A DNA stretch of 64,000 bases. Source: Letharia columbiana. Lineage: Eukaryota; Ascomycota; Lecanoromycetes; Lecanorales; Parmeliaceae. Positions 41,807 to 52,234 of the stretch are shown here, piece by piece. Below the pieces are notes generated by a model. It was given only the letters and a program-made list of their open reading frames with translations, was not told where the DNA came from and ran no database searches. The stretch is from NCBI RefSeq assembly GCF_014066305.1, contig NW_023501039.1:1488001-1552000 (forward strand), written 5' to 3'. Numbering within the stretch: position 1 is the stretch's first letter; each line of letters starts with the position of its first letter. Position numbers and translations under genes: made by a program.

Positions 41807-44800
41807 ATGCCTCCTCCACCGCATACCAAACCCGAGAATGTGCTCAAGGTATGGATCCGCGCGCTCCTTTCCGCCGTCCAAGCTGCACTCGATGTGATGG
41901 ATGGCTAATATATTGTGAACACCAGCGAGCACAAGAACTCATCGCTGTCGAGCAGTCTCCAGCTGCTCTCACTATCTTACACGAACATGTCACGTCTAAA
42001 AGATCCAGAAATAGCCCCATCACTTCTCTTGAACCTGTAATGATACAGTTCGTTGAGCTCTGTGTAGACCTCAAGAAAGGCAAATTAGCGAAAGATGGAC
42101 TCTACCAATACAAGAACACTGCACAAAACACGAATGTTGGCACGATTGAGGTAAGTTGATTCGCAACATGTCATTCGGAGCTGATTAAGATCGCATCCAG
42201 CTCGTCCTCAAAAAGTTCATTGAACTCGCAGAGGCCAAGGTCACGGAAGCTCAAGCAAAAGCAGATGAGGTCCAGTCGATCCTTGAGCCTATCGCTTCCG
42301 GTGCGAACGTGGAGGATCTCGAGGCTATAGAGACACCAGAGTCAATACTACTATCCACTGTCTCAGGCGAGCAATCCAGAGACCGAACAGACAGAGCTAT
42401 CGTTACACCATGGTTGAAATTTCTGTGGGAGACCTACCGTACTGTGTTGGAGATTCTGAAGAACAATGCGCGACTGGAAGTCATGTATCAGTCTACAGCT
42501 ATGCTGGCATTTACGTTTTGTCAGCATTTCGCCCGCAAGACAGAGTTCAGAAGACTGTGCGAGCTACTACGAAATCATGTCCAGAATGCGGCCAAATACC
42601 AGTCACAGATGCATGCGATCAATCTGAGCGACCCTGATACCTTGCAGCGTCATCTCGACACTCGTTTCCAGCAACTTAACGTTGCTGTAGAGCTCGAACT
42701 ATGGCAAGAAGCTTTCCGCAGCGTGGAGGACATTCACACGCTCCTCAGCTTGAGCAAGCGCCCAGCGAAGAACATCATGATGGCGAACTACTATGAGAAG
42801 CTTACTCGAATATTCCTCGTCAGCGAGAACTATTTGTTCCATGCTGCTTCCTGGAGTAGATACTACAATCTCCTTCGTCAATCTGCGAACACGGTCGCTT
42901 CGGGCCAAAGTCTGAAGAAAGACAACCCTGCAGTAACGGAAGCGGATATGAGCAGGGCGGCGTCATTCGTCCTACTCTCGGCACTTTCAATTCCCGTCAT
43001 AAGCACGTCTCGTTCCCGTGGAGCTCTCATTGACGTTGATGAGGCTCGCAAAAACAAGAACAACCGCCTTACCAACCTGCTTGGAATGTCTCACGCGCCA
43101 ACTAGGGCTGTTCTTTTCAAGGACGCTATGAGCAAAGGACTCCTGAAGCGCGCCAAATCAGAAATCCGGGAGCTGTATCAGATCCTCGAGGTCGACTTTC
43201 ACCCTCTATCTATCTGTAAAAAGATATCGCCTATCCTCGCACAAATTGGCGCAGATCCCGAAATGGAGAAATATGTGCTGCCTTTACAGCAAGTCATATT
43301 GACGAGGTTGTTCCAGCAGTTGTCGCAGGTCTATGAGTCTGTGGAACTGAGCTATGTGCACCAGCTCGCCCAATTCCCCGAACCCTTCCAGATAACCGCC
43401 GCCTCCATCGAGAAGTTCATCATGAACGGATGCAAGAAAGGCGACCTGGCAATCCGGATCGATCATGCTACTGGCGTTCTTACCTTCGACTCGGATGTCT
43501 TCTCGTCCGCAAAAGCTCTTCACCCTGGGAGCGGCTCTGGCTCCGCAGAGAGTGAGACAAGTTCCGTTCAACGGTTGCAGCGCACCCCAGCGGAAATCGT
43601 TCGCTCCCAGCTCACTCGCTTAGCAAAGACACTCTATGTCACCTGTCAATACGTTGATCCCGAGTATAACGAGGCTCGGCAACAGGCTAAGGCTGCAGCA
43701 CTCTCGAGAGCGCAAGCCGGTGCCGAACAAGAGCACCAGGATACTTTGGCAAGACGAGCCATCATAGAGAAGAAGAAGGAGCTGGCCTCTGACGCGCTCC
43801 AGAAGAAGCAGAAGGAGGAAGAGACGCGGAAGCGGATCGTTGCTCAACAGCGCCAGGAAGCCGAGGCTTTGCGATTAGCGGAAGAGCACAAAGAGCGCGA
43901 ACGTAAACGTATGAAGGATGAACAAGATCGCATTCGCCGGGAGAATAACGAGAAAGAGCTCAGTGACCTTGTAAAGAAAGGCATCAACATTGGAGATGTC
44001 GATGTGAAAGATCTCGATAGCAACCAACTTCGGCTTCTGAGGATCTCTCAACTTGAGAAGGAAAAGAACGATCTTTTCAAGAATCTTAGAGTCACCGGAA
44101 AGCGAATCGATCACTTGGAGCGCGCCTTTAGGAAGGAGGAGATCAAGCTTTTGCCAAAAGACTACGAGGCACAACGTGAACGTGACGTTGCTGCTTATGA
44201 GCAATCGAAAGCAGAGACGTTGAAGGAGTCGGAGCGAAAGCACAGGGAGGACGTGTCGCTCAAGCATCGGCTTAGTCGGCTGCTGCCAGTTTACGAACAG
44301 TTCCACAAGGACCTCAAGGAGCGTCGTCATGATGAATTTGAAAAGCGGAGGAAGGCAGCGGATCGAGAATTCCAGAATGCCGTAGACAAGCGAAAGCGTG
44401 AAGCGCGTGAACGAAAAGCTCGCGAACAGAGGGAACATGAAGAGGCTGAGAGGCGAGCTCAGGAGGAAGAGGAGAGGATTGCCCGAGAAGCCGAGGAAAA
44501 GGCAGCTGCCGAAGAAGAGAAGAAGCGTCTATTGGCAGAGGCTAGGACGAAGAGAGAAGCGGAACGAAGGTAAGCTCTGAATCTTCCTTACCCAGCTCGT
44601 GACGCATGCTGACATCGTTTTCAGAGAACTTGACGATAAAGCTGCCCCTCAACGCCAGAAAGATGAGGCGGCAGAAGCTAAGATTAAAGGTAGAAGCGGT
44701 GCACGTCTTCCAGAACGCCCAACGCCTATCCGACCTGCCGAACCAGCACGCACCGAATCTTCCGAGCGGCCATCAGGGCCTCCAAAGCTTGCCCTTGCCG

Positions 44801-45273
44801 GTAGCAAACCCACGTGGAGAGACAGGGAAGCCGCGCGCAAACAAGCAGAAGCTGCAGGAGGTGCCCCTCAACCTGCCGCTCCACCAACAGATATTGCCAC
44901 CGAGGAAGTTCAATTGCCGAAGAATACTGGTGGATATGTGCCACCAGCCCGTCGTCCAGGCGACACTGCTCCTCGTGGCCGGAGTGATGCAGCACCATCC
45001 CCTGCTCCTCGAGACGAAATTTCTGGCGCACAGCCACCTCCAAAATGGCGCCCTGGTGGTCCGCGTGATGGATTAGGGCGCGATGGTTCGCCAGCTGACA
45101 GACCTACACCCAGGTTCTTGGATGGGTTGAGGGGTGCTCCAGGTAGGGATTTGAGTCCTGCTGACGGTGGGAGACCTGTTTCCTCATCTGGAACAGCGAG
45201 GACAGAGAGTCCAGCCAATGAAAAGCCTGCACCTGGGAAGTATGTGCCCATGCATCTGAGAAACAAGGGGTGA
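41807..45273 (+). CDS. TIF32: Translation initiation factor eIF3 subunit a
   Basis: Largest scaffold subunit of eIF3, which binds the 40S ribosome and organises pre-initiation complexes. Exons 41807-41848, 41926-42150, 42201-44569 and 44625-45273 give 1094 aa; introns are 77, 50 and 55 nt. The N-terminal start [16 protein letters not shown] matches the family. A helical repeat and PCI domain occupy about residues 90-520 ([34 protein letters not shown]). A long charged coiled coil of Glu/Lys/Arg follows (about 560-880), then a Pro/Gly/Arg-rich tail (880-1094) with [14 protein letters not shown] and [16 protein letters not shown]. Only a 14-codon first exon precedes intron 1. The gene is transcribed away from G-gamma. 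Confidence 0.97.
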
Positions 45274-45650
45274 GTAGTTGGGGTCATTCCGAGATCAGAA
45301 TTGTAGTGGCAAGGGGAGGTAGTCGCTTTTTCTCGAGCTGTGATTTATTAGACTGTACAATTGGCTCAATGCACCCTCGTTCAACAACAGTGTCATAATT
45401 ATTCGGATCTTTTTGGCGTACATTGCTGGTGCTAGTAATTGAAGAATATTCTCGGCGATGTTTGAGTGTGATTGGTATTGTTCTTCCGCCCACAGACGAA
45501 AACCGGAATGGCTATTGCAAGAACTTCCAACTTTTTACATGGTGTTTCCACAACTTCATCTACTTGGTATCTAAAGTCAATTCATACAGGATGGTATCAA
45601 CACTTCGCTTCCCATGCTTGGACGCTACCACTACCCTTTCGTCCCAGCCA
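45274..45650. other. Intergenic, no gene recognised
   Basis: 3' spacer of convergent genes. Frames on the plus strand at 45423-45925 are antisense to the end of the next gene. Confidence 0.5.
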
Positions 45651-46966
45651 TCATGCAGCAGCAACCTCTACTCCGGCCATCCCACCCGCCAACCTCTTTC
45701 TCCAGGATGCACAAACTTCCTCAAACCCGCCCACTACCTCTCCACAAACTCTGGCGCACTCTCTCCCTGCCAACCGGGCTTCCCAGTTCCCTTTTTCCAC
45801 CCAGTGAATGCCCGTTTCTCTCGCTTCCGTCTCTCTTCGCATCTCGATCACTAGTTCTCTGGCCGCTCGTAACCTTCGCGATGCCAGGGATGTGGTTTGA
45901 CGCATCATGTGCAATGTGTCGCTGAGGTAAGTGAGAATGGATGTAAGATCCGCCGTCGAGGCGTGCAGATTGCGAAGAGACGCGAGTGTAGGAGACGTAG
46001 GTGTAGGGAGGGCAAGAACAAGGGAGGTTAAGAGCGGGAGCAGGTCATCAATGAACCCGGGATCCGGAGGAGCAGAGAGAGGAGAGACTAGGGGATGCGT
46101 CAAAGTTAACAGCGTGCGCGTTTGATGGGAGAGGTGTATTGTTAGAGCTGTGTGGGCTGTGATGAGGCTAAACAAAGACGAACGAGGGTCAGCAATACGG
46201 TCCAGTCTTATCGGGCGTAAGATAGCACGAACCGTGCTGAGCCGTCTTCGACGCCAGCTTGGGAACCCAAGTCTTTGAGGGAGTCGGTCACGCGTTGTAC
46301 GATCTCATCTGTATCGCTACCATTGGCTTCGGTACCTCGGCGTGCGAGATTTTCCACAGCGGCCAGGCGAGCTTCGAGAGAAGCAGAGATACTATGCGTG
46401 CCATCCAGATCGCTATCATCGCCGTAGTCTGACCCGTCATACTGCGAGTTTTCCCGTGTGGGTCTAGAGCGTAATGACTGTTTGGCAGGGCTCAGAGCGC
46501 GGTCTGATGTGGCTTGTCGGACTGGCGATATAGAGGTAGCATGCCCCTTTTGATAACCATTCCTAAACATTGGACGCCCGTTTTCTTTCAAATGATCATG
46601 GCGGATTGCTTCTGCTTCGTCGTAAAGGCCTTCCGATACTTCGTCTCCAAGCTCCCGCGCATTCTCGTCCTCTTCCTCGAAGGCTTCCGCCAGTTCGTCT
46701 GCGAGATTTCCGAGGCCGTTCACACTTCCTGGGTCTACCAGATCGTCCAAGCCATTAGAGGACTCGAAGTACCCACTCCTGTTGTGGGAGGAGATTGGCT
46801 GGGGGGTCGACGGAGACGCTACCGAGCAATGAGATGATCTTCGGCTATTGGAAGGTCGAATGGAGGAACAGGCATAGCTTTGCGGAGTGGCAGATATGAA
46901 AGGTAGATGGATAGCAATACTTGAGGACTTGCGACGCCGTGTTGGCGTTGGAGGGGAAGATGGCAT
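45651..46966 (-). CDS. Conserved-looking fungal protein, function unknown
   Basis: Two exons, 46966-46233 and 46167-45651, give 416 aa; the 65-nt intron keeps frame. I do not recognise the family. The N-terminal half is Ser/Pro- and charge-rich and likely disordered (RRRKSSSIAIHLPF, SRRSSHCSVASPS). A short structured-looking motif DPGSVNGLGNLADELAEAF followed by an acidic stretch EEEDENARELGDEV sits near residues 78-110, and a predicted helix SLEARLAAVENLARRG near 195-210. The C-terminal half is largely helical (LITAHTALTIHLSHQTRTLL, LASLRNLHASTADLTSILTYL, RLRAARELVIEMRRETEARE), suggesting a coiled or helical bundle. A cytoskeletal or spindle role would be a guess. Confidence 0.75.
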
Positions 46967-47224
46967 CGGCGTATGCTGGGCTCTGGGGCCACTGCAAGCA
47001 AGGCCAAGGGTATTTATTGTTCACTGCAAGCTATGTATGTAGTTGACGGTTACGAGGGGCATCTCGTGCAGATGGAGATATGTAAATGTCTAGTCTTTCT
47101 GATTTTATTGGTTGAGGCTATTATTCAATGTATTGCTGGATGGAATGATGGAGCACCGTGAGTGTTGGAGAATAAGTAGCAAAGCGGTGGTATGAAAGTT
47201 CCTAAGTTCCTAAATAGATTAGAC

Positions 47225-47636
47225 CTACCCCCATTCGCGCCCATTTTTAAATCCGATAAATCCGACATAGGCTACCACTACCATGGCTACCACTACCATA
47301 ACTACCACTTTTACTCTATTCAAATAGTTTACTATCATAGTCTATCATAATGGCTAATGCTACGGTACTATAGTCGTCATCTATAGGCCTGATATAGTAG
47401 ACGTTACAATTATCGATTTTAAAATGGGCGCAAATGTAAATCCGACATAGATACGGAGAGCTACCACTACCATGGCTACACTACCATGACTACCACTACT
47501 TGTATTATTTATTCAAACAGCCTACTACCATAGTCTATCATAATAGCTAATGCTACGGTACTATAGTCGCCGTCTATAGGCCTGATATAGTAGACGTTGG
47601 AATTATCGGATTTAAAATGGGCGCAAATGGGGGTAG
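47225..47636. mobile_element. MITE-like element with about 34-bp terminal inverted repeats and a tandem internal duplication
   Basis: The left end CTACCCCCATTCGCGCCC... and right end ...GGGCGCAAATGGGGGTAG are inverted copies through about 34 bp, extending into TTTAAATCCGATAA. Inside, a unit of about 180 bp is repeated: TCCGACATAG occurs at 47261 and 47441, and the block GCTAATGCTACGGTACTATA occurs in each half. The middle contains an internal copy of the right end (TTAAAATGGGCGCAAATG at about 47419). It has no coding capacity. Confidence 0.8.
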
Positions 47637-47989
47637 ACACGATTACAGGAGAGGAGGACAAGACAAAAGAGAGGGACTGTGAGTAGAGTTGGAGGGAGTA
47701 GAGACTAGAGAGTAGCGCCCGCTGTCATTGTCTTCCAGGTAAGGTAAGGTACCTAAGACGTATCTTAAGTCATGTCAATAATTAATAATACACCTTAGAG
47801 GCACCTTAAAAAAAAGGATGACTTGACAGCAAGACCTCGGCCATATTACGGTATAATACTCTAGCTCAGGCTAATGTAAGCTAAGCTAAGGTAAGCCTGA
47901 AGCACTGAGGTACCTTACCTACTCATTACCCCCATGCATTATAAGTCTACTCAAGTACGTACTTACCACATATAAAAATATATCTTTGC

Positions 47990-48221
47990 ACCCTTTTTCT
48001 TTCCCTGTCGTCTTCTTCTTCTTCTTCTTCTTCTTCTTCCCCTTCTCCCTTTCTTTTTCCCTTTCCCTTTCCTTGTCCTGTTTTTCCCTTCCCCTTCCCC
48101 TTCCCCTTCCCCTTCCCCTTCCCCTTCCCCTTCCTCTTCCTCTTCCTCTTCCTCTTCCTCTTCCTCTTCCTCTTCCTCTTCCTCTTCCTCTTCCTCTTCC
48201 TCTTCCTCTTCCTCTTCCTCT
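47990..48221. repeat. Polypyrimidine (CT) tract, CCTTCC and TTCCTC repeats
   Basis: Over 200 bases are almost all C and T on the plus strand, with about 138 uninterrupted from about 48083. First come CTT units, then CCCTTC hexamers, then CTCTTC hexamers. It ends 3 bases before the NAA20 ATG and produces false Arg/Lys/Glu frames on the other strand. Confidence 0.95.
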
Positions 48222-48224
48222 GCC

Positions 48225-48915
48225 ATGACTTCTCTCCGCGCCTTTCAGCCACAAGACCTGCTAAAAATGAATCTCACAAATCTTGACCCTCTCACGGAGA
48301 ACTATAACGTCGACTTCTACATGCACTACCTCACCAAATGGCCTTCGCTTTTCACAGTGGCCGAAGACCAACACGGCAACATCACAGGGTACAGTGAGTA
48401 TCCCGTGCGCTGTTTCTGCAATCCAATCCGACTAAAGGCAAACTCAGTGATGGGCAAAGTCGAGGAAGACCCCGCGTGGAGACAATTCACAGAACACTAC
48501 CTACCATGGCACGGTCACGTCACTGCGCTCACAGTTGCTCCACAACATAGAAGATCAGGCCTTGCTCAAAGCCTGACCAAGGCTTTAGAGCGTGGATGCG
48601 AAGAGCAGAAGGCATGGTTCGTAGATCTTTTCGTCCGGGAAGGGAACAAGACGGCCGTTGGCTTGTACCAAGGTCTAGGGTATGAAGAGCCTCGACTTTG
48701 TCCTTGAGCCCAAGCATGATCGCTGAAGGAGTTCTACCAACAGATATAGCGTCTTTCGGCGCGTAGTAGACTATTATAACGACGATCCCACCGGTCGAAA
48801 AGCGGGGGAGGATGCGTTTGATATGCGGAAGCCCCTGAGCAGGGATAAAAAGTTGAAACATATCAGGAAGAAGGGGGAGAATTTTAGAGTGGAACCCGAC
48901 GACCTGTATCATTGA
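48225..48915 (+). CDS. NAA20: N-terminal acetyltransferase NatB catalytic subunit Naa20
   Basis: GNAT enzyme that, with Naa25, acetylates nascent proteins beginning Met-Asp/Glu/Asn/Gln. Exons 48225-48393, 48448-48679 and 48744-48915 give 190 aa; introns are 54 and 64 nt. It starts MTSLRAFQPQDLLKMNLTNLDPLTENY, contains ALTVAPQHRRSGLAQSL (acetyl-CoA loop, RRSGLA) and FVDLFVREGNKTAVGLYQGLGYS, then the C-terminal VFRRVVDYYNDDP, DAFDMRKPLSRD and GENFRVEPDDLY, as in all Naa20. An open frame runs into intron 2 and stops at 48707, but only splicing to 48744 restores the family end. The start codon directly follows a long CT tract. Confidence 0.94.
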
Positions 48916-49271
48916 TGGTGCCATGAGCCGGCCAAGATCTTATCAATTGCGGTGAGGACGCCACCGCACGGGAGTCTGATTGTTTGGAAGCTTGATTCTG
49001 GAGAACACGAGAAACATTTCATGAATTGGACTGAGAGTTACCTTATGTCTGTAGACAATACGAAGCTTTCATGTTTTAGAAGTACAGCACTTCGACGACG
49101 TTCGTAGAGGCTTGGTGGGATAGGTAGTACTACGCGTCTCCAGCTGATGAAAGAAATTGGGAAAAGCATTACTACGCTCATGCCTCGTAATCAAACCAAC
49201 TTTGCTACGCAAACAGTCCCAGCGAAACCATTACTTAAGCCCTTGCCTGCCAATCCACACTCAGAGATCAG
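48916..49271. other. Intergenic, no gene recognised
   Basis: Spacer between convergent genes. Only short frames are seen. Confidence 0.55.
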
Positions 49272-51752
49272 TCACGCCATTGTCCTCCAATGCTCTTGCC
49301 GATCCTTCTTCTTCAGCGTAGCTTCAATCACCAAATCTTCCGCCCCATCAAAAGTAACAGTGACCTGGATCTTCTTGATGCCGTTGCCCCTTCCTTTGAA
49401 TTCTTGACGTACAGGCCCATGTTGGTCACTCCTGTGCACACTAGCCGGCAACGAATCTGTCCAAATTCCCGAATCCTTCGGAGACAAATTGACCACCTTC
49501 GATCGAAGTTGGTGAGAGGGGTTGGGACTGGCAGCGAACTGCTGTGCTGGTCTCGCAATACTGGAACTCGATGAGCCTTGCTCGGCTTTATTATCGGCGT
49601 GTAGTTTCGTTGAATCTGCATGTGACGAGGTGTATGGCTGCATGCGAGAGTGCTCCTTTACCTTTGGCCATTGAGGTTGGAGTGACGGGAGAACGTCGCC
49701 TGATATGGGTGACTCAAAGCTTGCGTCCATGGATCCTGATTGTGAGAGTACCCTTGGCTGCGTGCCAAACGGACCTGTCCTTGTTGGGCTTTGCGCGTGT
49801 CTAATCACGTCTTTGACGACCGCATGCGGATTTCTTGATAGCCACTCCTCCGTAATTTTTAAGCTAGCGGCATCAGAATCTTGCGGGCGCTCTGGAGCCC
49901 TTCGAGTTTGCTCGAGAGATTGCCACTCGCTCATTTCTTGTGGAGATGCCATAAGCTGAAGGGAGGGCTGGCTGGATGCTTTTTGATAAGACGTTATAGC
50001 ATCCATAGCCTGTTGATCTATTGGACCTTGATTTGGAAGAATCTTTGTCCACGGAGCGTTCTCATCCTCCTCGTGTCCATCTTCAATAAGCGTGTGTGAC
50101 TTGCTGATGCCTCGTAAGGGCTCGATTTTGGTAAGAGTATGATCGTGCTGAGCGGCCCGGGTGGATCTTGAGGACCTATCGGTGCCACGGCCTCCTCTCG
50201 ATGAATCTTGAACCACTGGTTGCTTGTCTACCAGGGCCACCTTGTACCAGGGGAACTTTCTAAAAAATGATGTCGATCTTGAGGCAGATCGCCTGGAATT
50301 ACTAGTATTCGAGCTGGAGCGGCGCGAGCCCACAACTGTCTCAGGAGCTGCGGGATCCTGGCGAAGCTGTTCATCTCTGAGCATAGTTACGTCAAAGCCT
50401 GACTTCGGTGTTGAGCCTTCACGAGGTGGCGGCAATTTCGTTGACTCGTGGTCCCGCTCGCTGCTGCGATGATCCCATGTATAACTTGGCCAAATAGTTG
50501 GGGAGGCTTCTTGCTGAATCTCGCTGCGATTACTTGCGGAGCTGCTGACATGGTGTAGAGTCCATGCTCGTCGCGTTTCTGTAGGGGTTGCAACTTCAGT
50601 CTTCAGGTAATGTACTCCGGAATCTGAACTTGATCGTTGGGTAGGATTTCCTGCAGGACTGCATTTCGGTTGTCGTTGCCTTCGCTTTTGTGAACCACCG
50701 AGGTACACAGACGGGCTAGGCTTCTTCTGATTCACGTGAGGTGGAGTGTCTTGCCTGGTCGAATGCCGCGATTCGCTCCGCGCTTCGGCAGCCGAGACTG
50801 AAACAGACCCGCTGTACGATGGCACCTTCTTAAGACGAGGCATCTCGCTCAAGGAGTCACTTCTGCTGTTATTTCTTGAATTGCGAATGTGGAATTTGGA
50901 TTCAGTGGTGTGAGGTGCAAACTCGTCATCGTGGTAAACCTTACCAAACGTGTCAGCTGCCACCCAGCCTCGCTCGACCATAGAACCCAGCTTATCGGCG
51001 ATGCTTCCTCGCGGCTTCAAAGCTTGCTCATGACTGTAGTCATTGTTACGATCCTCGGTCTGCGGGAGACCATGCCAAATGGCCCGAGGTTCGACCAGGT
51101 CTGTTTGGATGGGATGGGGACTCAAGATGGCCTCTTCGGAAGGCCATGTGTTTTTCACAGGCTCATTGTCGACTTGATCAACTCCTGATAGTGGACCGTG
51201 CGGAGTACTTGGCGCTGTGATACGGCCCTGATTCCTCTGGGCACGGGGAGATGATATAGCGTCCGTGAATAGCTTTGGAGATGGACTTTCTGCAGCTCTG
51301 CCCCCAGTATATGGCCTGCTTAGCGTAGTTGGTTCAACGCAGGATTGATACTCATGCGGTTGAAAGAAGGACGTGACATTTGAAGACCTATTCGATCCTC
51401 CAGACGCACTGACAAGATGCCGATGGTCTCTCGAAAAAAATTCCGTGTGAAAGCGCTTGACCGTGCCGGTGCCCGGCATATCCGTGCCCGTCAATACCGG
51501 CTTAAGCGCCAAGGAAGGCCTCGATGGACTGCGTGGTCTGTAGGCATGGAGCCTTCGGGGCGGGCATGGGGTAATTGGGGAATGCGAGCGAGTCACGATC
51601 TGTGCCTGATTTGAGAAGCCTTGCAGGGCTCGGATGCGAGCAGCAACGAAGCCTTCTTGAACAATAGGCCCTGTTGACTCGCAGTACGGCGAGTGGTTAC
51701 GTACGATTGATCTGCTGGACGCTGGCGTCTTGGGTGTCCGTTCCTTCATCAT
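49272..51752 (-). CDS. Large serine-rich fungal protein, function unknown
   Basis: Uninterrupted frame of 826 codons. I do not recognise a named family. The protein is rich in Ser, Arg, Pro and Thr and mostly disordered. Two segments look constrained: near the N-terminus GPIVQEGFVAARIRALQGF (about residues 28-46), and at the C-terminus KKIQVTVTFDGAEDLVIEATL (about 790-812), which looks like a beta strand pair. In the middle are ADKLGSMVERGWVAADTFGKVY (about 250-270) and a short basic segment RSTSFFRKFPWYKVALVDK (about 490-510). Codon use is ordinary for the window. Length and composition suggest a regulatory or scaffold protein. The first Met is followed by a second (MMKERTP). Confidence 0.75.
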   Translation of the reverse strand: MMKERTPKTPASSRSIVRNHSPYCESTGPIVQEGFVAARIRALQGFSNQAQIVTRSHSPITPCPPRRLHAYRPRSPSRPSLALKPVLTGTDMPGTGTVKRFHTEFFSRDHRHLVSASGGSNRSSNVTSFFQPHEYQSCVEPTTLSRPYTGGRAAESPSPKLFTDAISSPRAQRNQGRITAPSTPHGPLSGVDQVDNEPVKNTWPSEEAILSPHPIQTDLVEPRAIWHGLPQTEDRNNDYSHEQALKPRGSIADKLGSMVERGWVAADTFGKVYHDDEFAPHTTESKFHIRNSRNNSRSDSLSEMPRLKKVPSYSGSVSVSAAEARSESRHSTRQDTPPHVNQKKPSPSVYLGGSQKRRQRQPKCSPAGNPTQRSSSDSGVHYLKTEVATPTETRRAWTLHHVSSSASNRSEIQQEASPTIWPSYTWDHRSSERDHESTKLPPPREGSTPKSGFDVTMLRDEQLRQDPAAPETVVGSRRSSSNTSNSRRSASRSTSFFRKFPWYKVALVDKQPVVQDSSRGGRGTDRSSRSTRAAQHDHTLTKIEPLRGISKSHTLIEDGHEEDENAPWTKILPNQGPIDQQAMDAITSYQKASSQPSLQLMASPQEMSEWQSLEQTRRAPERPQDSDAASLKITEEWLSRNPHAVVKDVIRHAQSPTRTGPFGTQPRVLSQSGSMDASFESPISGDVLPSLQPQWPKVKEHSRMQPYTSSHADSTKLHADNKAEQGSSSSSIARPAQQFAASPNPSHQLRSKVVNLSPKDSGIWTDSLPASVHRSDQHGPVRQEFKGRGNGIKKIQVTVTFDGAEDLVIEATLKKKDRQEHWRTMA

Positions 51753-52234
51753 GATAGAAGAGTGGCGCGTGCTGAAGGATGTTATTGGAGAACGGCTGTT
51801 ATGTTTAGCAATGTATTTTAATGAATGACTGTGGAGAGTGACAATAAGTGGGCAGCAGTTCCATTGTTGTTGAGCATGTAACCAGAATCCCCGGGTTCAA
51901 AATCAAAGAGGTTGCGGGCTTGCTTCCTCGAGCTAATGAAATTAGAAAGAGCTATCGGCTTTATCCACAATTCCAAGCAAAGCAAGCACATGAATGACTT
52001 TACAGGAGTGAAAAGCATACGGCCGTAGGGTGAGCGGTGAAGAGAAAGATGGGAAGCCGCCAAATCGGAGCAGGAAGACCGCGGATGAAAGGAATGGGTA
52101 TTTTGGAATTCGGAATATCGAGGACACAAAGATGGCAGCAAATCGCAAGCAGACTACCAGACCAAAAATCCAGCAGCAAATTCGAAATTCGTCTTCCATA
52201 TGAGTACAAAAACGCATCAGGTATACAGCACCTT
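51753..52234. other. Intergenic, no gene recognised
   Basis: It lies upstream of the serine-rich gene and downstream of ATP16. Frames at 51942-52243 on both strands overlap each other, as expected by chance. Confidence 0.5.

Larger units (their letters stand above)
46967..48224. other. Gene-poor stretch with a TIR element and pyrimidine tract
   Basis: No gene recognised. It holds a TIR element with internal duplication (47225-47636), AGGTA/TACCT-rich sequence at 47738-47925 and the pyrimidine tract in front of NAA20. Confidence 0.6.

Noticed and set aside
47919..48254. Minus frames of Arg-Gly, Lys-Arg or poly-Glu repeats
   Set aside because: Artefacts of the CT hexamer tract on the other strand.
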